Shown in pieces: positions 8,514 to 18,016 of a DNA stretch of 64,000 bases. Position 1 is the stretch's first letter; each line of letters starts with the position of its first letter. The notes below the pieces were generated by a model, which was given only the letters and a program-made list of their open reading frames with translations, was not told the origin of the DNA and did not search any database. The position numbers and the translations under genes were made by a program. Source of the DNA: Oxalobacteraceae bacterium (GTDB taxonomy: Bacteria > Pseudomonadota > Gammaproteobacteria > Burkholderiales > Burkholderiaceae_D); the NCBI GenBank assembly GCA_013284265.1, contig JABTBR010000014.1, positions 1 through 64,000 of the forward strand, written 5' to 3'.

Positions 8514-9668
8514 TCAGGGCAGTTGCACCGAGCATACCTGGTTGCGGCCCCCTTTTTTGGCCGCATACAACAGGTTGTCGGCCGTGGCGATCATGCCGTG
8601 GTGGGCGGCCGGGTTGGCGGAGGCGGAAAAATTCACGCTGGCCACGCCGAAGCTGGCCGTCGCCGTGATCACCTGGCCGTTGTAGTCGATGGCCTGGCCG
8701 GCGAAGGTCTGGCGCAGGCGCTCGGCCAGCAGCACGGCGCCATTCAGGTCGGTTTCGGGCAGGATCAGCAGGAATTCCTCGCCGCCATAGCGCACCACGC
8801 TGTCGATGCTGTCGCGCGTCATCGAGCGCAGCAGGCCGGCGAAGCGCAGCAACACCGCGTCGCCGCCGTAATGGCCGTAGTTGTCGTTGACGCTCTTGAA
8901 GTGGTCCAGGTCGCACATGATCACGGTCAGGCTCAGGCCATAGCGCTGGGCGCGCGAGATTTCGTTTTCCAGCAGTTGCTCGTGCAGGTGGCGCCGGTTG
9001 TAGCAGCCCGTCAGCGGATCGCGGATCGACAGGTTCTTCAGCACGACCTGGGCGCGGTATTCCTCGCGCCACAGCAGCTGGTAGCGCCGCGCCGCCACAT
9101 AGCCGAACACATTGGCCAGCATCAGCAGCACGGCGGTGGTGCCCAATTCGATCGCGAGCATGGTGCTGAGCCGATGGGCCAGCAGCACGAACATCAGCGT
9201 CACCGGCACCGCCACGGCCAGCACATACACCAGGCGGTTCGGCACATAGATGTAGAGCACGATGATCAGGATCGCCATGGTGATCGCGTGCATCTGGAAT
9301 TCGCGCGGGCGCAGCGCGAAGATCACCAGGAAGCCCAGGCTGCCGGCGATCTCGGTGCCGGTGGCGACCAGCCGCGTGACGGGAATCGATTCCGGATAGA
9401 TGCGCAGCAGCGCCAGGCTGGCGAAGGCGATGATGACCACCGACAGGCGCGCGGCCAGCATGACGTTGGCGGCGGGGCCGAAGCCGAGCCAGACCACGTC
9501 GACGGCGGTGAAGCCCAGATAGAAGATGGAGCAGAAGATGAAGGCGATGCGCAGCTGCGACTGGGTGGTGCCCAGGTGCTGGCGTAAGAACGCCTGTTCG
9601 ACGGCCGCGTCGCGAAATTCGCTGAGCAGGGGCGCCAGCGGCTGGCAGGGAGCAGGGTTCGAAGCCAT
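8514..9668 (-). CDS. Membrane-bound diguanylate cyclase (GGDEF)
   Basis: A 384-residue protein with six or so membrane segments (about 35-205), then a GGDEF domain (about 220-380) with the active-site loop RYGGEEF and substrate motifs DPLTGCYNRR and CDLDHFKSVND. It should make cyclic di-GMP from two GTP. The position of the inhibitory RxxD site reads DSID, so product inhibition may be absent. The start overlaps the upstream kinase stop by one base (TAATG), implying co-translation. Confidence 0.92.
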   Translation of the reverse strand: MASNPAPCQPLAPLLSEFRDAAVEQAFLRQHLGTTQSQLRIAFIFCSIFYLGFTAVDVVWLGFGPAANVMLAARLSVVIIAFASLALLRIYPESIPVTRLVATGTEIAGSLGFLVIFALRPREFQMHAITMAILIIVLYIYVPNRLVYVLAVAVPVTLMFVLLAHRLSTMLAIELGTTAVLLMLANVFGYVAARRYQLLWREEYRAQVVLKNLSIRDPLTGCYNRRHLHEQLLENEISRAQRYGLSLTVIMCDLDHFKSVNDNYGHYGGDAVLLRFAGLLRSMTRDSIDSVVRYGGEEFLLILPETDLNGAVLLAERLRQTFAGQAIDYNGQVITATASFGVASVNFSASANPAAHHGMIATADNLLYAAKKGGRNQVCSVQLP

Positions 9669-11854
9669 TACAAGGGCGCCACGGCCGGCAATACCATGGT
9701 AAAGCAGCTGCCCTGGCCGGGCCGGCTGCTCGCTTCGATGCGCCCGCCCAGCACGCCGGTGACGATGTCGTGGGTGATGTACAGGCCCAGGCCGGAGCCG
9801 CCTTCGCCGAGCCGGGTGGTGAAGAAGGGATCGAACACGCGCGTCAGGTGGGCGGGCGGAATGCCGACGCCGTTGTCGCTCAGCGAGAGCGTGATTTCGC
9901 CGTTGGGCGCGGCGCGGGCGCGGATCACGATGACGCCGCCGGGGCTGTTGTCGAGTCCATGTATCAGGCTGTTTTCGAACAGGTTGGACAGCGCCTGGCA
10001 CAGCGGGCCGGGATAGCTGTCCAGTTCCAGCCCGGGCGCGATGTCCTGCTTGACCGCCAGCGCCGGGTGCTTGACGGCCGCGTGCAGCGGCAGCACCAGT
10101 TCGGACACCACCTGATCGAGCTGGAAGCGGCGCCGCTGCGAGCTGGCCGAGTCCACCGCGATGCGCTTGAAGCTGGCCACCAGGTCGGCGGCGCGCTGCA
10201 GGTTGCGCACCACCACGTCGTCGGCTTCGGCGGCGTGCTCCAGATAGGCCAGCAGTTCGGAGCGGCGCATGCCGGCATCGAGCTTGGCGCGCACATCGCG
10301 GGTGCGCTCGCCCATGGTGCTGGCCATCATCAGGCTGTTGCCGATCGGGGTATTCAATTCATGGGCGACGCCGGCCACCAGGGTGCCCAGGGCGGCGAGC
10401 TTGTCGCGCCTGACCAGTTCATCCTGGGTCAGCGACAGGTTGTCGAGCGCGGTGCTCAGTTCCTCGTTGGCCTGCTCGGCGTCGTCCATCGCCTGGCGCA
10501 GCGCCATGGTGCGCGCCTCCACCAGTTCTTCCAGGTGTTCGCGGTGGCGCCGCAGTTCTTCCTCGCGCCGGGTGCGCGCCATGGCGATGCCGGCCAGATG
10601 CACGGCCACGCTGATCACGCGGCGGTCCTCGGCGCTCGGGCTGCGCGGTTCGCGGTAGTACATGGCGAAGGAGCCGAGCATCGTGCCCTGTTCCATGATG
10701 GGCATCGACCAGCAGGCACGCAGGCGGTGCATCGCGGCCAGGTCGCGGTAGTTCTGCCATAGCGGATCGTGTTCGATGTCGGACACGATCACCGCCTCGC
10801 GCAGATACATGGCGCTGCCGCAGGAGCCCACCGCCGGCCCGATCTGGATGCCGTCCAGCGCCGCCATATAGGACGGCGGCAGCGAGGGCGCGGCGCCGTT
10901 GCGCATGGTGCTGCCGTCGATGTCGAGCAGGTGCAGCGCGCACAGCACGCCGTCGGACTGGCCCTCGATCAGCAGCGCCAGGCGCGCCAGGATGTGCGTC
11001 AGCGGGTCGCCGCGCGCGATCAGCTCCAGCAGTTCGTTCTGGCCCGCGCGCAGGGCCTCGGCCAGCTTGCGGCCGGTGGCGTCGATCATGCGCAGGTGCA
11101 GCAGGCGCCGGCCCGGTTCGGGCAGCATCACCATCCGGGTTTCGCAGGTGATGGCGCGGCCGGAGCTGTGCTCGAACACGATCTCGAACAGGCGGATGTC
11201 GCCGGCCAGCACCTGGGCCAGGCAACTGGCCAGCAGCTCGCTCGATGGGCGGCCGTCGGGCTGCAGCGGCGGGCACAGTTCCACCAGGTCGAGCTGGCGG
11301 ATTTCGGATTCGGGGCGGCCATACAGGCGCGCGGCATTGCGGTTGGTGTCGACGATGCGATGGGTTTCCAGGTCGAGCAGCATCACCGTATCGGGCGAAC
11401 CGGACAGCATCTTGTGGTAATTGACCACCATATTGGCCAGCTGCGGGTCGCTCGGCGAGGGCGCGCTGAGCACGCCCAGCTCCAGCAGGATCTGGTCGGC
11501 CGCATCCTCGGTTTGCAGCGGCAGGGCCAGGCAGCCGGCGGCGCCGGCGCTGCGTGCCAGGATGGCGTGTTCGCCGCAATCGTCGGCCGTCAGCAGGAAT
11601 ACCGGCACCTGGGCGCTGCCGGCGTGGCCCAGGCGCGCGACCTGTTCCAGGCGCGGGCCGGCCAGTGCGGCGTCGAGCAGCAGCGCGGCCACATTCCCCC
11701 TGACGATGGCCGCCTGGGCGGCGTCGGCGCTGACGATGCAGTCCAGTTCAAAACCATAGCGCTGCAGGATCTGCCGCAGGGCCGCCAGCTCGAAAGCGGC
11801 GTTGCTGGCTATCAGAATGGTGGGTGTTGCTTTAACTGCATTGGACTGCTTCAT
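9668..11854 (-). CDS. Multidomain sensor histidine kinase (REC-like, PAS, GAF, HisKA, HATPase)
   Basis: A protein of 728 residues, no membrane segments. Residues 10-125 look like a degenerate receiver (TILIASN lacks the acidic pair). A PAS domain follows (about 150-265, SPDTVMLLDLETHRIVDTN), a GAF domain (about 280-430), a coiled coil, HisKA (AGVAHELNTPIGN) and HATPase (SLFENSLIHG, DNGVGIPP, GEGGSGLGLY). The HisKA block is close to that of the kinase at 18017-19357, suggesting paralogy. Its partner may be the diguanylate cyclase overlapping it. Confidence 0.9.
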   Translation of the reverse strand: MKQSNAVKATPTILIASNAAFELAALRQILQRYGFELDCIVSADAAQAAIVRGNVAALLLDAALAGPRLEQVARLGHAGSAQVPVFLLTADDCGEHAILARSAGAAGCLALPLQTEDAADQILLELGVLSAPSPSDPQLANMVVNYHKMLSGSPDTVMLLDLETHRIVDTNRNAARLYGRPESEIRQLDLVELCPPLQPDGRPSSELLASCLAQVLAGDIRLFEIVFEHSSGRAITCETRMVMLPEPGRRLLHLRMIDATGRKLAEALRAGQNELLELIARGDPLTHILARLALLIEGQSDGVLCALHLLDIDGSTMRNGAAPSLPPSYMAALDGIQIGPAVGSCGSAMYLREAVIVSDIEHDPLWQNYRDLAAMHRLRACWSMPIMEQGTMLGSFAMYYREPRSPSAEDRRVISVAVHLAGIAMARTRREEELRRHREHLEELVEARTMALRQAMDDAEQANEELSTALDNLSLTQDELVRRDKLAALGTLVAGVAHELNTPIGNSLMMASTMGERTRDVRAKLDAGMRRSELLAYLEHAAEADDVVVRNLQRAADLVASFKRIAVDSASSQRRRFQLDQVVSELVLPLHAAVKHPALAVKQDIAPGLELDSYPGPLCQALSNLFENSLIHGLDNSPGGVIVIRARAAPNGEITLSLSDNGVGIPPAHLTRVFDPFFTTRLGEGGSGLGLYITHDIVTGVLGGRIEASSRPGQGSCFTMVLPAVAPL

Positions 11855-11984
11855 GGGTTGGTGTTCATGGTGCCAAGTTCAGGCAAGTGTAGTACAAGTT
11901 GCGCCTTGCCAAGGGTTTTGGCCTGCCAGGCTTGCTGAAATGATGCTTGCTTTGTCTTTTTCCGGTCGGCTTATTATCGGAATT

Positions 11985-12422
11985 CTATTTAGCTGAAGAT
12001 GGATTCGCTTTTTCGTGCGCCTCGCCCGCTTCCTTGATGCGCGGGTAGTTTTCCTCGATCCAGTCGACCAGCGCTTCCAGCCGGGTCGCCACTTCCATGC
12101 CCATCGCCGTCAGGCTGTAGTCGACATGGGGCGGAATCACCTGATGCGCCACCCGCAGCACGAAGCCGTCGCGCACCAGCGCGTCCAGCGTCTGCGCCAG
12201 CATTTTTTCGCTGACCCCGCCGACGGCGCGGCGCAACTGGGAAAAGCGCTGGGTGCCGCCCATCAGCACCACCAGCACCAGTGTGCCCCAGCGGCTGGTG
12301 ACGTGGCTGAGCACGATGCGCGAAGGGCATTCGGCGGCCAGCAGCTGGCCGCGGCGCTCGCCGCTGGCGGCGAATTCGGCAATGGTGGCGCGCAAGGTCT
12401 TGGGGCGGTAGTCGGTGTTCAT
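11985..12422 (-). CDS. HxlR-family transcriptional regulator
   Basis: A 145-residue winged-helix protein with the HxlR signature: cysteine near the N-terminus (AAECPSRIVL), SRWGTLVLVVLMGGTQRFSQLRR, and SEKMLAQTLDALVRDGFV. HxlR proteins often sense reactive electrophiles or quinones through the cysteine and repress a divergent reductase. Here the divergent gene is an NmrA/QorB-like oxidoreductase and a palindrome lies between the two, so repression of that gene is likely. Confidence 0.9.
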   Translation of the reverse strand: MNTDYRPKTLRATIAEFAASGERRGQLLAAECPSRIVLSHVTSRWGTLVLVVLMGGTQRFSQLRRAVGGVSEKMLAQTLDALVRDGFVLRVAHQVIPPHVDYSLTAMGMEVATRLEALVDWIEENYPRIKEAGEAHEKANPSSAK

Positions 12423-12475
12423 GGCTTGCTTCCCTTTGTGTGCGTAGGTATTTCCATACTTACCAAAATGTACGT

Positions 12476-12492
12476 ACTTACAATTCGTAAGT
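12476..12492. promoter_or_regulatory. Putative HxlR operator palindrome
   Basis: ACTTAC-AATTC-GTAAGT is an inverted repeat with perfect six-base arms. It sits in the 118-base spacer between the divergent HxlR regulator and the oxidoreductase, 49 bases before the latter's ATG. HxlR/YodB-type operators have similar TAC-n-GTA arms. Assignment rests on position and symmetry. Confidence 0.6.
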
Positions 12493-12540
12493 GTCGAGCC
12501 TATTATACGGTTCTACCTCAACGCATTGAAAGGAAATACC

Positions 12541-13389
12541 ATGATCGTCGTCACTGGCGCCACCGGCCAACTGGGCCGTCTGATTATCAAGGGCCTGCTG
12601 GCCAAGCTGCCCGCCGCAGGGATCATCGCCGCCGTGCGCGATCCGGCCAGGGCCGCCGACCTGGCCGCGCTGGGCGTGCAGGTGCGCCGCGCCGACTATA
12701 CCGATCCATCCTCGCTCGATGCCGCCTTCGATGGCGCGCGCAAGGTGCTGCTGGTGTCGTCGAATGAACTGGGCCAGCGCGCGGCGCAGCACCGCAATGT
12801 GGTGGAGGCGGCCAGCCGCGCGCGCGTCGAACTGCTGGCCTACACCAGCGTGCTGCATGCCGACACCAGCGCGCTGGGCCTGGCGGCCGAGCACCGCGCC
12901 ACCGAAGCCGATGTCCGTGCTTCCGGTCTGGCGTATTCGATCCTGCGCAATGGCTGGTATGCGGAAAACTATACGGGTGGCCTGAAAGCCGCGCTGGAAC
13001 GCGGCGTGCTGATGGGTGGCGCGGGAGAGGGGCGGATCGCCGCCGCCGCGCGGGCTGACTATGCGGCCGCCGCGGTGGCCGTGCTGACCGCGGCGCAGGC
13101 TCCCGAGCAGGTCTATGAGCTGGCGGGCGACGAAGCTTTCACACTGGCCGAATTGGCGACGGAAACGGCACGCCAGGGCGGCAAGCCGGTGGTCTTCCAT
13201 CAGTTGTCGAAGCAGGAATACCGTGACGCCTTGTTGGGCTTTGGCCTGCCTGCCCCGATCGCCGAGTTGATCGCCGACGCCGATGCCTGCGCCGCCAAGG
13301 GCGCGCTGGACGACAGCGGACATGCGCTGAGCCGGCTGATCGGCCGTCCGAGCGCGACGCTGGCCGCAATGGTGGGCACGGCGCTCTGA
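12541..13389 (+). CDS. NmrA/QorB-like NAD(P)-binding oxidoreductase
   Basis: A 282-residue atypical short-chain dehydrogenase. The N-terminal TGATGQLGRLIIKGLL is the NAD(P)-binding glycine motif; there is no classical YxxxK, as expected for the NmrA/QorB (YtfG) group, which reduces quinones or binds NADP(H). Start: ATG at 12541 with AAAGGAAAT in front; an in-frame TTG at 12526 is less likely. Divergent from an HxlR regulator, which suggests induction by electrophiles. Confidence 0.88.
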   Translation: MIVVTGATGQLGRLIIKGLLAKLPAAGIIAAVRDPARAADLAALGVQVRRADYTDPSSLDAAFDGARKVLLVSSNELGQRAAQHRNVVEAASRARVELLAYTSVLHADTSALGLAAEHRATEADVRASGLAYSILRNGWYAENYTGGLKAALERGVLMGGAGEGRIAAAARADYAAAAVAVLTAAQAPEQVYELAGDEAFTLAELATETARQGGKPVVFHQLSKQEYRDALLGFGLPAPIAELIADADACAAKGALDDSGHALSRLIGRPSATLAAMVGTAL

Positions 13390-13412
13390 GAGTGCAAACC
13401 GGCGGCGCAATG

Positions 13413-13451
13413 AAAAAAGCCGCAGACTCGTGAAAGTCTGCGGCTTTTTTT
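13413..13451. terminator. Bidirectional intrinsic terminator 1
   Basis: A-run, GCCGCAGACT stem, CGTGAA loop, AGTCTGCGGC stem and T-run. It ends transcription of the oxidoreductase from the left and of the tRNA-Leu gene from the right. Nearly identical copies follow all four tRNA-Leu genes. Confidence 0.9.
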
Positions 13452-13466
13452 GCGTATTCGGTAGAG

Positions 13467-13551
13467 TGGTGCCCACGGAGGGACTCGAACCCCCACACCT
13501 TGCGGCACATGGACCTGAACCATGCGCGTCTACCAATTCCGCCACGTGGGC
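13467..13551 (-). tRNA. tRNA-Leu(CAG), copy 1
   Basis: An 85-base type II tRNA, 3' CCA encoded. The acceptor arm GCCCACG/CGTGGGC pairs fully. The anticodon stem CATGG/CCATG encloses TTCAGGT, anticodon CAG, reading CUG, the main leucine codon in this GC-rich genome. The variable arm and GGTTCGAGTCC T-arm are present. Identical to three other copies in the window. Confidence 0.97.
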
Positions 13552-13600
13552 ACTGAACTGCTTGCTACTCTCTGCTGCGTGTTCTGCAACAGAGGCCCGA

Positions 13601-13629
13601 ATCTTAAAGGACGCGCTATGCGTCGTCAA
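13601..13629 (-). promoter_or_regulatory. Promoter of tRNA-Leu copy 1
   Basis: On the minus strand TTGACG (13624-13629) is 17 bases from TAAGAT (13601-13606), a good sigma-70 match, 50 bases before the tRNA 5' end. Confidence 0.7.
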
Positions 13630-13687
13630 TAGAGATTTGGTGCTTTTGTGAAAGAATTTCATTGGCAGGCAAATCGGTGGCGCAATG

Positions 13688-13725
13688 AAAAAAGCCGCAG
13701 ACTCGTGAAAGTCTGCGGCTTTTTT
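13688..13725. terminator. Bidirectional intrinsic terminator 2
   Basis: Same stem (GCCGCAGACT / AGTCTGCGGC) and A/T runs as the terminator at 13413, placed just after tRNA-Leu copy 2. Confidence 0.9.
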
Positions 13726-13740
13726 GCGTATTCGGTAGAG

Positions 13741-13825
13741 TGGTGCCCACGGAGGGACTCGAACCCCCACACCTTGCGGCACATGGACCTGAACCATGCG
13801 CGTCTACCAATTCCGCCACGTGGGC
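13741..13825 (-). tRNA. tRNA-Leu(CAG), copy 2
   Basis: Identical in all 85 bases to the copy at 13467-13551, with its own terminator. A sigma-70-like promoter (TTGACG, 17 bases, CATCAT) lies at 13874-13902 on the minus strand, so each tRNA appears to be a separate transcription unit. Confidence 0.97.
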
Positions 13826-13873
13826 ACTGAACTGCTTGCTACTCTCTGTCACGTGTTCTGCAACAGAGGCAGC

Positions 13874-13902
13874 ATGATGAGGCAAAGTTGCGTCCGCGTC
13901 AA
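13874..13902 (-). promoter_or_regulatory. Promoter of tRNA-Leu copy 2
   Basis: Minus strand: TTGACG at 13897-13902 and a weak -10 CATCAT at 13874-13879, spacing 17. Confidence 0.5.
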
Positions 13903-14043
13903 GGGCTGCTGTCGCATGGATTGTAAATTACTTGCCGCGCGGTGCGTCCGGCCTGCCGTTGCCCCCTATAATTGGCTGCATCCACCCATGTGCGATGCGG
14001 CCTTTGCGGCCAGCGCGGGTGCCGACAGAGGGGATATGCCTGC

Positions 14044-17000
14044 ATGACCGGCCAGTTCACTACTTTGCTCTCCCGCAGCCTGTTCTGGAAGCTGTTCGCG
14101 CCGATCTGCCTGCTGCTGCTGGCAAGCGCCTTCGCGGCCATGCTGCTGCTGCCTTATGTGATCCAGCGCAGCGCCGAACGCGACGCCATCGAGGCCGGAC
14201 AGGATACGGTGCGCCAGTTCAATCTGCTGCGGCGCTACTACACCGAAAACGTGGTCAACAAGGTGCTCTCGCACGGCAAGCTGAAGGTCTCCTTCGATCA
14301 CCTGGGCCAGCCCGACACGGTGCCGCTGCCGGCCACCATGATCCTGGACCTGAGCACCATGTTGCGCGAATACGGCACCTCGCTCAAACTCTACAGCCCC
14401 TATCCCTTCCCCAACCGGCGCGAGCGCCAGCTCGACCAGTTCGGCCGGGATGCCTGGACCTTTTTACAGACCAATCCGGACCAGACTTTTTCGCGCGTCG
14501 AGACCGTCGACGGCAAGACCGTGGTGCGGGTCGCGCAGGCCGACCGCATGACGGCCCAGACCTGCGTCAACTGTCACAACAGCCTGCCCGAGAGTCCGCG
14601 CAAGAACTGGAAACTGGGCGATGTGCGCGGGGTGCTGGAGGTCGACTCCAGCCGCCAGCTGGCCACCGGCCAGGCCATCATCAACCAGGTGCTGGCCGGG
14701 CTGGCGCTGATGCTGCTGCTGCTGGCGGGCTTCATCCGCCTGTTTTACCAGCGCAGCATCGCCGCGCCGCTGGAACTGGCGCTGGCAACGGCGCGCACGC
14801 TCACCCAGGCCAGCCTGGAGAAAGTTCATGTGGTCGAGGCCATCGCCGACGGCAGGCTGGAACAGGAGGCCGCGCTGGCGCCGGCCGCGGTGATCGACAT
14901 GGAGGCGATCCCGCGCGACGAAGTGGGGCAGCTGCTGCGCTCGGTGGTCAGCATGAGCGAAGTGCAGATCGCCCTCGACCACGCGATCCGCAAGATGACC
15001 GCCTCGCTGCGCGCCGGGCGCGACGCCGACCAGGCGCGCGACTGGCTCAAGAGCGGCCTGAACGAATTGAATGTGCTGATGCGCGGCGAGCAGGATTCGG
15101 CCATGCTGGCCGATACGCTGCTGTCGTATCTGGCCGGGCGCACCGGCGCGGCCGTGGGCGCGCTGTTCCTGTACGAGGAAGCGAACCGCAATCTGGCGCT
15201 GGCCGCCGGCTATGCGCTGCCGCAGGGCGCGGCGCTGGCGATGCGGGTGGCCGTCGGCGAGGGGTTGATGGGGCAGGCGGTGCGCGAGCGCCGCATCCTG
15301 CTGCTCGAGCAGGTGCCGCCGGCCTATTTCCCGGCCGGCTCGGCGCTGGGCCGGGCCGACCCGGGCAGTCTGATGCTGGTGCCGCTGCTGCATGGCGGCA
15401 GCGTCGTGGGGGCGATCGAGCTGGGTGCCTTCCGCGTCTTCAGTGCGCTGGAGCAGGAATTGATGGAGGCTTGCCGCGAGGCGCTGGCGATCGGCTTCGA
15501 AGTCAATCTGGCGCGCCAGCGCACCAAGATGCTGCTGCTGGAAACCGAGCAGCAGGCCGAGGAGCTGCGGGTGCAGCAGGAAGAACTGCAGCAGACCAAC
15601 GGGGAACTGGAAGAGCGCACCGAATTGCTGGAATGCCAGCGCGAGCAACTGCGCACCAAGCATGCGGAGATGGCGCGCGCCAACGAGGAAATCTGGCGCA
15701 AGGCCGAGCAGCTGCAGCAGGTCAGCGCCTACAAGAGCGAGTTCCTGGCGAATATGTCGCACGAGCTGCGCACGCCACTGAACAGCATGCTGATCCTGTC
15801 GGGCCTGCTGAAGGAAAACAAGCGTGCCAACCTGGACGAGAAGCAGGTCGACTATGCGCGCACCATCCACAGCGCGGGCAAGGATTTGCTGGCGCTGATC
15901 AACGATATCCTCGACCTGTCCAAGGTGGAGGCCGGACAGTTCGAATTCCGCTACGAGATGGTGGAGACGGCGCAGCTGTGCGCGTCCATGCAGGCGCTGT
16001 TCCAGCAGGCGGCCGAGCAAAGCCGGATCGGCCTGCGGGTGGAAAGCGATGCGGCGGTGCCAGCCATGATCTGCACCGATGGGCAGCGTGCCGAGCAGAT
16101 ACTGAAAAACCTGATTTCCAATGCGATCAAATTTACCGCCAGCGGCGAGGTGGTGCTGCGGCTGTCGCTGGTGGAGGCCGGCGGTTCCGCCGCCGGCCCG
16201 AACCCGCTGGGCAAGCCGGCGCTGGCGCTGGCCGTCTCCGATACCGGCATCGGTGTGGCCGACGACAAGCGCGAGCTGATTTTCGAGGCCTTCAAACAGG
16301 CCGATGGCAGCGTCAGCCGGCGCTATGGCGGTACCGGACTGGGGCTGTCGATTTCCCTGCAACTGGCGCGCGGCATGGGCGGCGCGCTGACCTTGCACAG
16401 CGTGGAAGGCCAGGGCAGTACCTTTACGCTGTATCTGCCGCTGGATCATGTGCCGGGTGTGCGGCCGGGCGAGCGCGCGGAGGAGGGGGCGGGGTCGCCG
16501 CCGCAGACCGGAGCGGCCGGCCGCTCCGCCGCCTTGCCCGGCCCGCCCCCGGCCCCGGCGGCCATGACAGCGGCCCCGGCGGCCAGGACAGCGGCCGCGG
16601 CGCCGGGACTGGCGGCCGCGCCGTCCGCGGCCGGCGCCGTGGTCATCGCGCCGCCGGCGCTGGCGCCGCCGCTGTTGCCCCCGGCCGCCGTGCCGGACGA
16701 TCGCGCCAGCCTGCAGCCGGGCCAGCGCAGCATCCTGATCATCGAAGACGACCGCGCCTTCGCCGGCATCCTGCTCGACATGGTGCGCCAGCGCGGCTTC
16801 GCGGCCATCGTGGCCCTCGATGGCGAGAGCGGCCTGGCGCTGGCCCAGCACTACCTGCCCAGCGCCGTGCTGCTCGACGTGATGCTGCCGCATATCGACG
16901 GCTGGGGCGTGATGCGCAGCCTGAAAGACGGGGCCGACACGCGCCACATTCCGGTCCATTTCATCACCTGCCTGGAGGAGCGCCAGCGCGCGCTGGAAAT

Positions 17001-17895
17001 GGGGGCGGTGGGCTTTGTCACCAAGCCGGTCGGCACCGAGCAGATGGAGCAGGTGTTCGCCGCGCTGGAACAGGCGCTGCAGCGCACGGCGCGCCAGTTG
17101 CTGATCGTCGAGGACGATGCCAATGAGGCGCTCAGCCTGGTGGCGCTGCTGTCCGAGCGCAACGTCGAGCTGACCGTGGCCAGCAGCGGCGCAGAAGCCA
17201 TCGCCCTGCTGGAGGCAGGCCATTTCGACTGCATGGTGCTCGACCTGGGCCTGGCCGACATGTCCGGCGAAGCGCTGCTCGATCATATGCAGGGCATGGA
17301 GCAGGCGCGCCGCATCCCCGTCATCATCCATTCAGGGCGCGATCTGAACCATGCCCAGGAGCGCGCCCTGCAGCGCCATGCCGAGAGCATCATCATCAAG
17401 GGTGCGCGCAGCCCGGAGCGCCTGCTCAATGAAGTGACGCTGTTCCTGCACATGGTGGAGAGCCAGCTCGAGCCGGAACGCCAGCAGATGATACGGACCG
17501 CGATCGACCGCGAAGCCATGCTGGAAGGACGGCGCGTGCTGATCGTGGACGACGATATGCGCAATCTGTTCTCGCTGACCAGCCTGCTGAGCGAACGCGG
17601 CATGGCGGTGCTGGAGGCCGAAAACGGCCAGGAGGCCCTGAACCAGCTCCAGCTGCACCCCGATATCAGCGTCGTGCTGATGGACATCATGATGCCGCAG
17701 ATGGATGGCTACGAGGCGATGCGTCGCATCCGCGCCGACAGCCGCTTTGCCAGCCTGCCCATCATCGCCATGACGGCCAAGGCGATGCAGGGCGACCATC
17801 AGAAATGCCTGGAAGCGGGCGCCAGCGATTATCTGGCCAAGCCGATCGACAACGGCCGCCTGATGTCGCTGCTGCGGGTGTGGTGCAGCCGCTGA
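14044..17895 (+). CDS. Hybrid histidine kinase with haem-type DUF3365 sensor and three receiver domains
   Basis: A 1283-residue protein. One membrane helix (about 15-38) and another near 220 flank a periplasmic DUF3365/Tll0287-like domain holding CVNCH (174-178), a c-type haem attachment motif. Then come a cytoplasmic GAF domain (about 360-490), a long coiled coil, HisKA ([13 protein letters not shown]), HATPase ([26 protein letters not shown]), an Ala/Pro linker and three receiver domains (ILIIEDD, LLIVEDD, VLIVDDD; the last with [11 protein letters not shown]). ATG 14044 begins the signal-anchor; the upstream in-frame ATG adds a non-hydrophobic extension. A redox or ligand-binding signal input is inferred. 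Confidence 0.9.
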   Translation: MTGQFTTLLSRSLFWKLFAPICLLLLASAFAAMLLLPYVIQRSAERDAIEAGQDTVRQFNLLRRYYTENVVNKVLSHGKLKVSFDHLGQPDTVPLPATMILDLSTMLREYGTSLKLYSPYPFPNRRERQLDQFGRDAWTFLQTNPDQTFSRVETVDGKTVVRVAQADRMTAQTCVNCHNSLPESPRKNWKLGDVRGVLEVDSSRQLATGQAIINQVLAGLALMLLLLAGFIRLFYQRSIAAPLELALATARTLTQASLEKVHVVEAIADGRLEQEAALAPAAVIDMEAIPRDEVGQLLRSVVSMSEVQIALDHAIRKMTASLRAGRDADQARDWLKSGLNELNVLMRGEQDSAMLADTLLSYLAGRTGAAVGALFLYEEANRNLALAAGYALPQGAALAMRVAVGEGLMGQAVRERRILLLEQVPPAYFPAGSALGRADPGSLMLVPLLHGGSVVGAIELGAFRVFSALEQELMEACREALAIGFEVNLARQRTKMLLLETEQQAEELRVQQEELQQTNGELEERTELLECQREQLRTKHAEMARANEEIWRKAEQLQQVSAYKSEFLANMSHELRTPLNSMLILSGLLKENKRANLDEKQVDYARTIHSAGKDLLALINDILDLSKVEAGQFEFRYEMVETAQLCASMQALFQQAAEQSRIGLRVESDAAVPAMICTDGQRAEQILKNLISNAIKFTASGEVVLRLSLVEAGGSAAGPNPLGKPALALAVSDTGIGVADDKRELIFEAFKQADGSVSRRYGGTGLGLSISLQLARGMGGALTLHSVEGQGSTFTLYLPLDHVPGVRPGERAEEGAGSPPQTGAAGRSAALPGPPPAPAAMTAAPAARTAAAAPGLAAAPSAAGAVVIAPPALAPPLLPPAAVPDDRASLQPGQRSILIIEDDRAFAGILLDMVRQRGFAAIVALDGESGLALAQHYLPSAVLLDVMLPHIDGWGVMRSLKDGADTRHIPVHFITCLEERQRALEMGAVGFVTKPVGTEQMEQVFAALEQALQRTARQLLIVEDDANEALSLVALLSERNVELTVASSGAEAIALLEAGHFDCMVLDLGLADMSGEALLDHMQGMEQARRIPVIIHSGRDLNHAQERALQRHAESIIIKGARSPERLLNEVTLFLHMVESQLEPERQQMIRTAIDREAMLEGRRVLIVDDDMRNLFSLTSLLSERGMAVLEAENGQEALNQLQLHPDISVVLMDIMMPQMDGYEAMRRIRADSRFASLPIIAMTAKAMQGDHQKCLEAGASDYLAKPIDNGRLMSLLRVWCSR

Positions 17896-18016
17896 AGTAT
17901 GTTGCTGTCCGGCACGCTGCGGGCTTTCAGTGGTAGCATGGTTGGCGTACTATTAAGTCGTTGCCGGTAACGCTGCGGATGGGGCGCTGCGGCCGGTATA
18001 GCCACGAAAGGCAGGC

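Noticed and set aside
14464..17331. 955-residue minus-strand open frame opposite the hybrid kinase (and the 1064-residue plus-strand frame at 13932-17126)
   Set aside because: Both are shadows of the kinase gene, which shows continuous domain homology in its own frame.
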